A DNA stretch of 64,000 bases, from positions 62,001 through 126,000 of the forward strand of contig NC_090126.1 in NCBI RefSeq assembly GCF_023973825.1, in the 5' to 3' direction. The stretch comes from Plasmodium brasilianum (taxonomy: Eukaryota > Apicomplexa > Aconoidasida > Haemosporida > Plasmodiidae). Of the stretch, positions 52,305 through 64,000 are shown piece after piece. A program made the translations under genes and the position numbers. The notes beneath the pieces were generated by a model that was not told the DNA's origin, searched no databases, and was given only the letters and a program-made list of their open reading frames with translations. How positions within the stretch are numbered: position 1 is the stretch's first letter; the number at the start of each line of letters is the position of its first letter.

Positions 52305-54028
52305 AATATATTTAAAATAATTTACAAAAATAAATAGTTTAAATGTAATTAAAAAATTGTATTTGTTCTGATGCATATATTTTATTTCTTAAATATTTTT
52401 ATATAAATAAATACAAAATATAAAGTAGTACTCATGTAAAAACAAAGTTACATTAAAGTTTCTTTTATGATATACAGATTTTCCCAGAAAAATTAACATA
52501 TGAGCAAGCCCTAATTATGTATATTATGCCTTCTCAGATGTGCACTGCGTAAAAATAAATAGGTTCTGTTACATATAGTCATTTTTATTTATAATATTTT
52601 TCAAAATGGAATCATACTAAATAAAAAATTAAATAATTTATAGAATGCTGTAATAATTAATATTAAACAAAAAAAAAAAAAATATATAATTTATTTAAAT
52701 TTTCATTATCATTATTATAAATTTCCGAAATAATAATATTTTGTTTGTTAAACTTTCATAGCTCTTAAACCTTACACATATGAATAAGACAAATTTATAT
52801 TGAATCAATGCTAAGAAATGATAATATCATTATAAATCCAATAAATAATACAAATTTTAAATAAAACATCCGTTTTTTTTAGAACATATATAGGAACAAA
52901 TTTGATTTAATATATAATTCCATAAAGTTATGTACATGGCGTAAGAAATGCAATATTTACTCCTTTTTTAATGAAATATTTATGGATATATTATTATACA
53001 TTTGATAAGTTATATTATAATCTATCAAATTAATAAGAACCAAATTATATTATTGTATATAAAGAGTAATTGATATAGGTTAGTATTTAACGCGTCTCAT
53101 TATATACAAGAGGAGCACAGTTAATATTATAGTACAGATATATTTTTATTATTAATTAGGCATATTTAAAAAAACTTTTAACTTACTAATGATATTTTCA
53201 GCTCATACATAAATAATTCCAGATAATATCATAAATAAAATAGATAATAATATATTCTTATTTAACTAAGTATCCCAAAAAAATGTATTTATACCCTTTG
53301 TTCTTATTCGCTCTTGAAACATTATGTATTATAATTCATATTTAGAAAATTATTATTATTGCAAAGAAAAAAAAAGTATATATCTATAGGAAAAGTAAAT
53401 CAAATAGTAATCTAAATTCATTAGTACTCTCAAATTTATCACTAAAAATAAATTATTATATACAAGTATAATATATATATATATATATAGAAATTTACAT
53501 TATAACATATATTTAAGTAATTCTTATAAACTGAATTAAAAGCACATTTTGAATAATCAAAATATTTAGAGTACTTATTCCATAATTAGTTACAATTATT
53601 TATAATTCCTACAATTGACTATCATAAATAAATAATTTTTTCTTACTAAAAATGTGATACTATTACACAATTATAATTCCAAATATAAATCATTCTAAAA
53701 TATAAATATATACTGTGAGTCCTTTTGTAAAAAATACTTATTTAAATATATTCATAATAATGATATTTGTAATTCATATTAATTAAATATTCTTTTCTTA
53801 AAAAAACAAAAAAAATACTCTCTTTTTATAATATATAACACAAAATGACATCTAAAATTAAGTTAAAACAAATCATACATTTTTAACTGGACAACGAAGT
53901 AATCACTTTTTACTAAAAAAAACAAAAACAAACAAAAAAAAAAGGACAATATATAATACAGAAATATGAACATTCCTACTAATTTAACGAAATAAGAATG
54001 ATTGTATCTTTTTAAATGAATTTAATTA

Positions 54029-54072
<44 letters not shown>

Positions 54073-54312
54073 AAAAAATATATAAAAAAAAGAATACGTA
54101 TATTATTTCAATGTATTAAATTACATACAATTTATTTTTTAAAATACAAATTTATAAAATAAAGAAATGATATTAATTGAAGATTAAGAATATATATATT
54201 TATATTTTATATCAAAATATTAATGTATACTCGTTCATATTATAATAATTATCTAATTTCATGTACTCTTCTTTTCAATGTAATACTTTTAAGAATGCTA
54301 CATAAATTTTTT
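52305..54312. other. Intergenic region with TA tract
   Basis: AT-rich spacer with a 38-bp (AT)19 tract at 54032-54069 and the duplicated 3' block near 54180. No gene. Confidence 0.6.
54032..54069. repeat. (AT)19 microsatellite
   Basis: Uninterrupted 38-bp AT dinucleotide run. Confidence 0.95.
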
Positions 54313-55228
54313 TTAGACTATAAAAGACATACTTATGATAGAACATAAATCATTGTAACAAATTTTAGGATTATTTTCCTTTATAATTTTATATTTTAGA
54401 ATTTTTATAAAAGTATAAATAATACCTGTTATAAGTATGAAAATTTCAAATGCGAAAAATATTGAGCCCACTCTTAAAAGATACTGAGCTTCTGTACCTT
54501 CACTAGATTGTTTGGTTATTTGAGTTACTACATCACACTTATTATCTACATAATTAAATGAATTACTAGATAATAAAAACTTTAATACTATCAATAAAAA
54601 TAAAAAGATTGGAGTAACTAATGAAACTATTTTCTTTCGTAACGTTCTATTTTCAGTCCTTTTGTTAATTGTCATATTATTCCTAATTTTGTCAAAGGAA
54701 TCTAATATACTGAATATACACTTTTCAAAATAGTTATCCTTTCTTCTAACGCAATATGATTTTTTTTTCCCTAACTACCTTATTCCATTCCTTCGTACTT
54801 AATGTACTTGATTCTAATTCTTTTATTTCTGATACCTTATCTTCGTCATTTTTATGTATATGTTCTCCTTCATTTAGCAATTTAATATTCCATCCTTTGC
54901 ATAATGTATCTTCTCTTAAATTTAGAAATGTTGAATTCTCTCTTAGTACTCAATTTTTTGTTAAATATATAATTCTATCTAATTTATACGTCTTATCTAA
55001 TGATTTACTATAGTTATTCTAAAGTAAAAATAAAAGTAAACATTTATTATTTCTAAATATACATATTTCTATGCTAAGCAATTATTTTTGAAAGCAAAAT
55101 ATAAATAAAAATAAGAAAATTACTAAATATTATTATGATGCCGAATTATTGCTAAAGTGGCATATCAAAAATAAAATGATGAATACAAGGATTTTAATTA
55201 AGAAGAGAGACTTGTATATATCATCTAT
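54313..55228 (-). pseudogene. Exported protein pseudogene C (nonsense at the PEXEL Arg)
   Basis: Exon 1 is 55142-55228: 29 codons (IDDIYKSLFLIKILVFIILF...) with ATA instead of ATG and GC instead of GT at the donor. The intron is 123 bp and exon 2 runs 55018-54313. Exon 2 opens NNYSKSLDKTYKLDRIIYLT. At codon 52 the PEXEL position reads stop-VLRE; TGA is one transition from the Arg codon CGA. Then LREDTLCKGWNIKLLNEGEH, KNDEDKVSEIKELESS, KEWNKVVREKK. A 9-A tract (about 54761-54769), one base long, shifts the frame into VRRKDNYFEKCIFSILDSFD. From there it is open through TINKRTENRTLRKK, a first span (PIFLFLLIVLKFLL), a second span (IFFAFEIFILITGIIYTFIK) and the end at 54313. It is paralogous to the gene at 60.4-61.3 kb. 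Function unknown; inactive. Confidence 0.75.
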
Positions 55229-58200
55229 TGTTTACTTTAATGCTAATATATATTGAATAATAAAAAAATAATTATAATTAAAATACTTAAAATTATATAA
55301 GGATCTGTTCGTATAATTATTTTTGATTTATTTTTCTTAAATATAGGAAAATGAATTTATATATATACAGCACTTATTCAGTAGCAAAATACAAAAAAAC
55401 ATTGAAATTGATTTATTATAATTTATATTTGTTACAATTAAAAAAAAGAAAAAGGAATATTAGAATATTATTTAAATAAAACACATTCATAAGTATTTCA
55501 TGTATTTATTATGAATAGATGAATTTTTTTTTTTTTTTGATTGTTTTAAAAAGAAAAAAAAAAAAGTTTAGATAGAATAAAATATAAAATTATCTAATAA
55601 GTTATAATAATATTTCTTTTATTTATAAGAGAGTATATCCTTCAGAAAATATCTAGAGTTATATATTTAAAAGCTAACTGTGAATTATATATTATATTTA
55701 ATTTGTAATTCACATATTATACATGTTTTTTCTAGCGTTTTGTTTTATAGATAAATAATAATAATTATTATAAAAATAAAAATAATACTAAAATAATATG
55801 GATCAAGTAATATATAATTTATTATATTATATATATTATTACACTTCTAAAATAATATTTTTTTTATAACATGTTATATATTTATAAAATAAAATTTATA
55901 TCTAGTAAAAAATATTCAATTTATGTATATATTTCAAAGTACTATAATAATAAGCGTTATATTTTTATAATATTATGCCATATATTTAAATACTAATAAA
56001 GTTCATTTTTATTTAATGAAATATTTTTAAATTTATAAACGGCCATGTATTATGTTTTTTTTAAAATATAAATTAGCATTTATTTAGAGAAATATTAATA
56101 CGTCCAAAAAAAAAAATGGAGGTAAAAATATATACACTATAAAATTATTGTATGTATTTCATTAATTTTTAAAATAATTATAGCAATATAATATTATAAA
56201 AAATATAGGCTCAAAAAACATAAATTTGATATTTGTTTTATATAAAAGAGTGATAAAAAACTTTTTGTAATATAGATGATACACTAAATTTGTAGAAGAA
56301 TATTTTTGACAGAATACATATTAAACTATTTTATATGAATAAATTTTAAAAAAATATATCATTAAAAGGAAATAAAAACAATTAACACTTTTATATAACA
56401 TAAAAATTTCTTATAACCAGAAAATTATTTTACATCTTAAGGTTTTTACGCTTTGTACATTGTAACACAGCAGCAAAGAATTATAAATTTATTATATAAA
56501 AAAATTTAATATTACTTAAGTAAAACAAAAAAAGGAAATAATTATTGCAGTTAAAATTATTATTCTAAATTACTAAGTTCCAAAAAATGGTATAAATATA
56601 TTTTTATTCCTTTTCATTATATTGGCATATTTTAACATTTGAATAGTTTCATTCTTAGTATTATTTATTTGCTAAAACAATTTCATCCAAAAATATATTA
56701 ATGAATTAACAAATTTATTTTACATTTAAATTTGTTAATACATAAAAATTAATAATATAAACAGTATATAAATTTTATTATAAAAAATATTATAATTACA
56801 TATAAGTTTTATTAGATATACTGTAGTAAATGAGTTAATTTTTTTGTATTATTAAGACTTCACACTAACACTTATTTATCTTAAAATTTTTCTTAATTTT
56901 TCCTTTTTCTAATAAAAATGTTTATTGATTTATTTTTGTTAAATTTTATCAAGATTAAAGATACAAAACGTTTTATGCTATTAATTTGTATTATAAGAGA
57001 TATTGAAGTATTTTTAAAAAATAAAATTGAATTAATAATTATCCATGCATAATTATAAAAAAATAAATGTAAAGATTCCATTATTTATTGAAAAGGAATA
57101 ATAACATATAACTAATAATACTTAACACAAATATTCTATTAAAAATAAAATTACACTAATAAATCTGCTGTATCATGTAGAATTGACTTGAGTACATAAC
57201 CTGCATTTAAGAATTATATATTAAAAAATAATTTTTTTTTTTTTTTTTTTTACTTTAATTAAAAAATGAACATTTTCAACATAAAAAAACTATTATGATC
57301 AATATAACCTATATATATTTTAATGTATCATTAAAAAAACATTAAAACTTTATTAAATATATTTATATACCTATTAAGTAAAAAAATATATATATATTAA
57401 AAAATATACATATTATTATATTATTTAATAACATACATAGCTATTATAGTTACCTTTAATGATTAATTAACTTTTTAAATACATATTCACACATTTAAAT
57501 TTGTTTTTTAATGTATAATCGTCAAAAGACCTTTATACATATTTTCTATTAATGTTTGCCTGTATTTAATTTATTAGTTTAATATTTTAATTGTGGGAAA
57601 TAAAATATATATATATATTACATTAATTTGTAAAATTTTCATATAATTTATATTTATATCATTTTACTAAAATTGAATTAATATAACAATTAGGAACAAT
57701 AGTAATATTATAATCGGTGTAACCATTTATTTAATTGTAATGTTTTAAAGATCAAATATTTGCAAGACGTTATAAATAATCCATAATATATATGGATTTT
57801 ACTGTACTATGTACTTACAAATTCACATATATATAATGAAAAAAAAACAAAAAGTATGTTTGTATTTTTCAAATTGATCAATTACTTAAATATAAATTTA
57901 CAGTGTTTGTTTATGTATATTTTTTCTTTTACTTATATAAAATAAAACTTAAATACTAAAAAATATAGTAGAATTTAATTGTCATCTTTTAATTTATAAC
58001 AGGTTACGATAAGTTTGTCAATTTCTTAGGGAACTTTATATATTAATATATTATTTATAAATTATGTAATTCTCTATTATACAAATATTTATTATAGGCA
58101 TTCTTATACTTATTTCCATTAACATACTCTATAGTAATATATATATTATGAATCTCACTTATAGGATATGCCATGTATAATATAACCTTCTCTTCACATA

Positions 58201-58383
58201 CTAATTTATTCTAATGTTTTATATAAAATTCTATATATACAAATGACCTATATAAATAATATAAAAAGGACAATTTACACTTATATTTGCACATAATTTT
58301 GTTAATAATATATTCTTTTCCTTCTATAAAAGTTACTGTACATATTAGAACGTTTTAAAATAAGTACGTATTAATCATCTACT
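55229..58383. other. Intergenic region
   Basis: AT-rich, including a 19-T run near 57233-57251. The part around 56.9-57.3 kb matches 63.0-63.4 kb (duplicated upstream flank). No gene seen. Confidence 0.55.
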
Positions 58384-59180
58384 AGGTAATTTAATGTAGG
58401 TGTCTTCTCCAATAAACATTTGTTTAAATAATATTCTCCATGTTACATGTTAAAATACAAAATTTAATACACTATTCAATTTCTCAAACGTATCTTAATG
58501 CCAATATAACTATTTACCATGTTGATTTTTGTCGTATTTATATTAATGTACTTATTCATAATTTTTTCCTTTCTTTTATTATTTCATTATGTACTTTATT
58601 TAAATATATTCGTTTTTCTTTTTCTTTAGTTCTTCATGTATTAAGCTCTTTTAACAAAAAATAAAATATAATAATATATTAAAATGAAAAAATATTTCAA
58701 TAATTATATAATTTCTATGGATTATTTTAATTCATCACAGGCATTAAAAATAAGTATATCATGTACATTAATTGTATTCATTTATCGCTTATTATAATAA
58801 AAAAAAAAGTATTTTAAAACTTTTAATAATTGTTTCTAATTCATCCATAATAATTACAATCATATGTAATATTTTAATACTTAAATTATTATTAATATAC
58901 ATAATTATACTTTAAAAAATACAATAAATTATATTTTCAATATTTCCTTGTAAGGTTCAACAAAATATATAAAAAATAAAATAACTTTCTATAAAGACCT
59001 TCCTATACACAAATTTCTCCCCTTGAGTTTTGATGAATATTACTAGTTAATTATTCCCAAAAACATTTTAAATTGTTTAAATTCTAATTTTTTAGTAAAT
59101 GTATGTCCATATATCTTGTATACCTTACTTAAATAACTAACACCTTAATGAAAATGGAAATGAAACCGTTATCAAGTGTA
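58384..59180 (-). pseudogene. Possible third member of the C/D family, strongly decayed
   Basis: Near 58980-59165 a frame reads YLSKVYKIYGHTFTKKLEFK, like LDKTYKLDRIIYLTKN in C. Near 58560-58660 another reads KEKRIYLNKVHNEIIKERKK, like the REKK region of C and D. A 29-codon hydrophobic stretch with a stop upstream near 59319 may be exon 1. Several stops and frame changes; the parts may be coincidental. Confidence 0.25.
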
Positions 59181-60385
59181 AATATATTTCACACTGGAGA
59201 TTAAAACTGTACTAAAGTATGCTCAAAAACGTTTTATAAAAATATATAGTTTAAAGGAAATTAAAAAAAAAATTTATATTCGTTTGAATATATATATTCT
59301 TTTTTATAAATTTCATTATATAAATATATATAATCTATCAAGTAAAACTCACAAAAAAGAAAAAGCTGAAATATAATTTTTATTATAGTATACTTTTTAT
59401 CTTATTATAAATGAATGTATATAGGAACCTTAAACATATGCATCAGTTCCACTTAAAAATTCTCTATGTAAAATATAATTTATTCTCTTACGAAAATTAT
59501 TTGTATTTATAATATTTTTCAACGAAATTATATATATAATGTATACATCGCATTCAATAACTTAATAGAATATTGCAATATTTAATATTAACTAAATAGT
59601 AAAAATAGAAGTTAAATAAAAATTTTTAATGTTTCTATATAATAAATATTTATGTAATATTTTAATACTGTATTAAAATAATACTTTAAGCAAAATATTA
59701 AGTAGACCTATCCCTTATTTAGTTACAAGTTTTAATAATTCTCAAAATTAGAAAACAAATATAAATAATTCATTCTTAAAAAGAATAATATTTTAATAAC
59801 TATTTATATTTTCTATATAAAATATTTAATGTTTTAAACATATATTAAAAAGGATTCTTCATCAAATACGTATTACGATACTTTTATCATAATACCATTT
59901 ATAATAAATATTAAATAAATTTTCTTATTACAAAACGATAAAATAAATTATTTTCTATTTATTATATACAAAAAAAGACATTTACAATTATTTTAAATCA
60001 AATTAAATATTTCATTAATTAAATCACAAAGCAAATAATTTGGATTATATAAAATTAACAGATATAAAAACTAAAAAGGTATAATTTTTAATAGTAACAA
60101 CATTAATTTTTTTAATAATTAATAAAATAATAATAACTGCACTTTTTTTTATATGAACTTAATAGAGAATACATAAGTTTTACATACAAATGTCCGCAAA
60201 TATGCATGTATATATATTATATTGAAATATTGAATTAAGTTCCAACAGTTCAGCAAATGTAAGTTTAAAATATAAAATAATCACATTTATTCAAGATTAA
60301 GAATATACTTTTATATATTTTATATCAAAGTAGTTATCTGTATATAAATGTCATTATAGAATTTAAGAAATATTATGTACATTTG
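59181..60385. other. Intergenic region
   Basis: AT-rich, with the duplicated 3' block at 60294-60345. No gene seen. Confidence 0.55.
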
Positions 60386-61337
60386 TTATTTGTACCTAAT
60401 ACTTTTTAGGATAGTATGTACGTTATTACATAATATTATGCTTTTCTTACCCATGTTATTATCAACTTTATAGCAAATTTTAGAAATTCTTAGCTTTATT
60501 TTTTGATATTTTCCTAATTTCTTCAAAATATACATATACCTAATATAATTTACATAGTTGTATACATACAATTAATATATGGCATACTGCAGAAAGAGGT
60601 AAATATGAAATTTAAATTACCTATTATTGATTGTTCTTAAATTTAATATTATAAAATAATGAAGATAAAATTTTTATTAAAATCAATCCTTCAGAGAAAA
60701 ATAAAGAAGGAAGGAAAACATACTAAAATTATCGTACCAAATAGCCTTATTCATTTAAAGGTTTTATTAATATAAACGTTAGTCATAATTTTATCCATGG
60801 AATCTAATATACTGAAAATTTGTATTTCAAAAAATATATCAATTCTAATATGTAAAGGATGCTTTTTTTCCCTAGATATCTTATCCCATCTCCCCCTATT
60901 TAATGCGCATTCTATTAATTCTTCTCTTTCTGTTACGTGATTATTTTCATTTACAAATATATCTTCTTATTTCGTATAGTAATTTAGTATTCTTCCTGTT
61001 ACATGATATATCATTAATGGATTTTACATATTCTAAATCCTCTAATAAGTGTCCATTATATAATAAAGATAAGCGCACATCTAACTTATACTTCTTACAA
61101 AATAATTCACTACAGTTATTCTAAAAAAAAAAAAAAGTACTCATTTATTTTTTACAAGGAAATATATTTTCAATAATAAGAAAATACAGTTTTAAAAATA
61201 AAACAAAAAAAAAAAAACGAAAAAGAATTATCGAAATATTATGATAATAACAAATTATCGTTATAACAATATATTCAAATTAATAGGGTAATAGTAGAAA
61301 TTTTAATAAATATAGGATATTCAAATGTTTTTTTCAA
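60386..61337 (-). pseudogene. Exported protein pseudogene D, paralogue of C
   Basis: Exon 1 is 61251-61337: 29 codons (LKKTFEYPIFIKISTITLLI, then TGA in place of the usual Trp codon 21) with TTG for ATG and TT for the GT donor. The intron is 130 bp and exon 2 starts at 61120. It opens NNCSELFCKKYKLDVRLSLL. At residues 52-56 it reads GHLLE, keeping Leu and Glu of RxLxE but with Gly for Arg. Then NDISCNRKNTKLLYE, a frame change near 60975, FVNENNHVTEREELIECALN, WDKISREKK, FEIQIFSILDSMDKI, a TGA near 60755 and degraded spans. The C-terminal frame KKLGKYQKIKLRISKICYKV reaches a stop at 60386 and aligns with KILKYKIIKENNPKICYNDL of C. Start, splice donor, export motif and frame are all lost. Confidence 0.7.
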
Positions 61338-64000
61338 TGTATATTTCTTCATTGTTATTATGTATAAACAAATGAAAATGTTAACATTATAAAACTTAAA
61401 AATAATAAAATAAATAGTTTAATTCACTATTTTTTACTTGTTCATTTTATTTTAATTTTAATAAAATTAATTATATATATATAACTTATATTACAAGTTA
61501 TAATTGCAGTATAACCTTAAAATAGCTTAAGTACATATTCTATATAGTGTTTATTATAAAAAAAAAAAAATTAATTGTGAAATTAGTTGAAATAAAAATA
61601 AATCCTGATGCTTCATAACTTTTCAAATTAAATATTTGATAATAAATAAATAAAATTTTCAATTTATTAATCATTAAAAAAAAACAAAAACAAAATAAGA
61701 TAATGCGATTATTAAATTTATAAAATAGAATAAAAATTATTTAATCATTCATTAATAGTTCTGATTAATTTAAAATTGATTTTAAAATGTAGAAATTATT
61801 CTTAATGGATATATAAAAGCTAGATTTGAACTCTTATGTTGTGTTCACTTAATTTTTCTAATTTTATACATGATTTTCTATAGCTTTCAGTGATATAGTT
61901 AGATAATATTAATTATTATGACAGAAAAAATAATATAAAAAGAAATAAAGTAACCAAAAATACTTTTTGCTACATAAAATATACATTAATATCTAACAAA
62001 AAAAATAAAAATGTTCTATCGTTATTATATATTATTAAAAATTACTGTTAGCCACAAATCTGTTATTAAGTATATTTATAAAATTTCTACAATATCAAAC
62101 TATATATTTTTGTATAAAATTTGTATAGTATTATAATTTTTAGCTATATACAAATAAAAATTTATAGCTATTTAATGAAAAGTTTTAAAACCTATAAATT
62201 TCGTATTTAAGTTCAATTTTAAAAGGTCAAACACATATGTTTAAGAAATACTAATATAATAAAAAATAATAATTTAAGATATAAATAAATCAATTATGAA
62301 ATCATTGCATGAAATTCAATAATATCACAATTATTTATAGGCATATAAAATAACAAATAAAAGTGTTATATATCATAAAAATTAAAAATATATAAAAGGA
62401 TAATGAAAAAAAATTTAAGTATATTTAAAATTCAATAATTTTTCTGATAGAGATATAATGAAAGATTTCGTAATATACAATTTTTTTAAAATGAATTTTT
62501 TTAAGATTTATCACAAATACTAAACATTTATATATAACAAAAAGAAATTTTATAACAACGTAATTATTTTGTATTACATTATTTTTATCCTTTGTAAAAC
62601 ATAACACAGTTCTTAATTATTATAATTTATAACATGAAAAAATATTATATTTTTAATAAAAAAAAATAAATAAAATCATGGTCATATTTTAAATAATATT
62701 AAATTACTATATTAATTTACAAAAAATAAAGTAGATGTATTTTCATTATATTACATTATTTTTATATATTGCAATAATCATAATGGGACTGTTATAATAT
62801 CATTCTAAACATATATCATTTCATCGAACTATATTTTAAGCTATTAAACCAAATTTTCTACATTTAAAATTATATAATATATAAAATATTTAAAAAAAAA
62901 CTAACAATTTATAACCTATTTTACGATATAAAATACAATAACGTATATATTTTATTTAATACAATGAAGTCAATGTGTTAATTTATTCACATTCTCAAGT
63001 ATCCTTGGGAATATTTATATTTCTTAATCTTTTTCTTTTATATTTTCTAATATATTACAAATATTTTTTGATTTATTTGCATAATTTATTAAAGAATAAA
63101 TATACATACGTTTTTTGTTATTAATTTATTTTATCTTACATACGTATGTAATTTTTATAGAGTTAAATCAAATTTACATGTGTAACAATATAAATATATA
63201 ACTTGATATCCTCATATTTATCGAAACAACATAACAATAAACAAAATAAATAATATCTTATATAAATATACTATTAAAAATAAAATTACTCTAATAAGTA
63301 ATTAATATTTCTTGAGAATAATGTAATACTTGAATAAATATTATGAATTATATATAAAAAAAAATGAATTTTCTTCTAATTTTATATTATAAAAAAAAAA
63401 AAAGTTATAAATATTAAAGAATAAGCAATAGTCATTATAAGCTATATGTATTTTTATATATCCTTATAATTATATAAAATCATTGCTTGATATATTTATA
63501 GACAACTATAAATTGTATTACAAATATATAAATAAATTATCACTAATTATTAGAGCATTGTGAAAATTAGAAATATATTGTAGATAGTTATAAAGTCATG
63601 TAAATTTCTACATATATATAATTCATCCTTAGAAATTTACAATTAGCATATAAAAAGAGGTATTTCTGCACATTATCTAATAATTTCTAATAAAATTTAA
63701 ATTACCAATATAATTCTAGCACAGCATGAAATGTAAGAATTATATACAGTATATATAACTATAAATTTTTATTGTAAAAAATATTAAATAATTGAAGAAA
63801 AATATAATTAACTCAACAATTAGAAAAGACAATAAAATTATATATGAAATTAATATTTCATTTAATTATAAAGACGTGGTTTCGCATGGTTAATTATTAT
63901 ATATAATACTCAATTATACAGTATATACTTCCATTTATTTTTATAAATTTACAATTATACAATAAAAAAATAATACACATTTATAAATAGATTTTTACGT
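61338..64000. other. Intergenic region to window end
   Basis: AT-rich. The part near 62.9-63.4 kb duplicates 56.9-57.3 kb (upstream flank). No gene, telomeric repeat or RNA was recognised. The frame at 62425-62607 is low-complexity. Confidence 0.55.

Larger units (their letters stand above)
51750..57600 (-). repeat. Tandem segmental duplication, unit 1
   Basis: Parallels 58680-63800. Shared landmarks in order: the ATGGATTATTTTAATTC region, the GATTAAGAATATA..TATATTTTATATCAAA block just 3' of each gene (54.18 and 60.29 kb), the paralogous pseudogenes, and TATTAAAAATAAAATTAC.CTAATAA (57.14 and 63.27 kb). Offsets are 6.1-6.9 kb. Limits were judged by eye. Confidence 0.55.
58680..63800 (-). repeat. 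Tandem segmental duplication, unit 2
   Basis: Partner of 51750-57600 in the same orientation with the same landmark order, carrying pseudogene D where unit 1 carries C. Confidence 0.55.

Noticed and set aside
54756..55013. 85-codon plus-strand frame
   Set aside because: Antisense of exon 2 of pseudogene C.
58440..58664. 74-codon plus-strand frame
   Set aside because: AT-type composition and opposite to the possible C/D-family remnant; no motif.
60903..61124. 73-codon plus-strand frame
   Set aside because: Antisense of exon 2 of pseudogene D.
1..64000. Telomeric repeats, tRNA, rRNA, CRISPR or insertion sequence
   Set aside because: No GGGTTYA-type arrays, cloverleaf genes, rRNA words, spaced direct repeats or transposase motifs were seen; the DNA is eukaryotic subtelomeric.

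Overview
The window is 64 kb of extremely AT-rich eukaryotic DNA with long poly-A/T runs and (TA)n tracts. It looks like the interior of a Plasmodium subtelomere. The best match is Plasmodium malariae or a sister lineage. The evidence is one PIR gene plus many small two-exon, two-membrane-span exported-protein genes of the kind described as fam-l and fam-m, which are known as large families in P. malariae. No housekeeping gene, rRNA, tRNA or telomeric repeat was seen. Family names come from remembered sequence character, not from a search.

Layout. 0-10 kb: intergenic DNA and one intact-looking + strand PIR gene (4.9-6.6 kb). 10.8-15 kb: a decayed fam-m-like copy and an intact fam-l-like gene (14.2-15.0 kb, +). 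18-33.9 kb: a minus-strand run of exported-protein genes at 18.3-19.1, 22.7-23.6, 27.1-28.1, 30.1-31.1 and 33.2-33.9 kb, all carrying frameshifts or stops. 36.6-46 kb: two diverged copies (A and B, +) of an exported-protein pseudogene inside duplicated segments about 8.28 kb apart, with an intact fam-l-like gene (38.4-39.3 kb, -) between them. 47-51.2 kb: a fam-m-like pseudogene and a PIR-like pseudogene (-). 51.7-64 kb: a roughly 6-kb tandem duplication whose units each carry a broken exported-protein gene (54.3-55.2 and 60.4-61.3 kb, -).

Shared architecture. Nine exon 1 sequences or remnants are exactly 87 nt (29 codons, hydrophobic signal-anchor), and eight of them join an identified exon 2. 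In the cases where the junction is clear, a phase-0 intron of 123-143 bp follows and exon 2 carries the PEXEL-type export motif. In most copies this falls at predicted residues 52-56. It is canonical (RLLDE) in the intact gene at 38-39 kb and has decayed at key positions in several others. Products would be exported into or onto the infected red cell.

Two classes of damage are visible. Two genes (18.3-19.1 and 22.7-23.6 kb) are broken only by single-base length changes in A/T homopolymers, so they may be intact genes hit by assembly error. The others also carry true nonsense codons, lost start codons or lost splice donors, and are genuine pseudogenes. Only three genes look complete here: the PIR gene and the fam-l-like genes at 14.2-15.0 and 38.4-39.3 kb.
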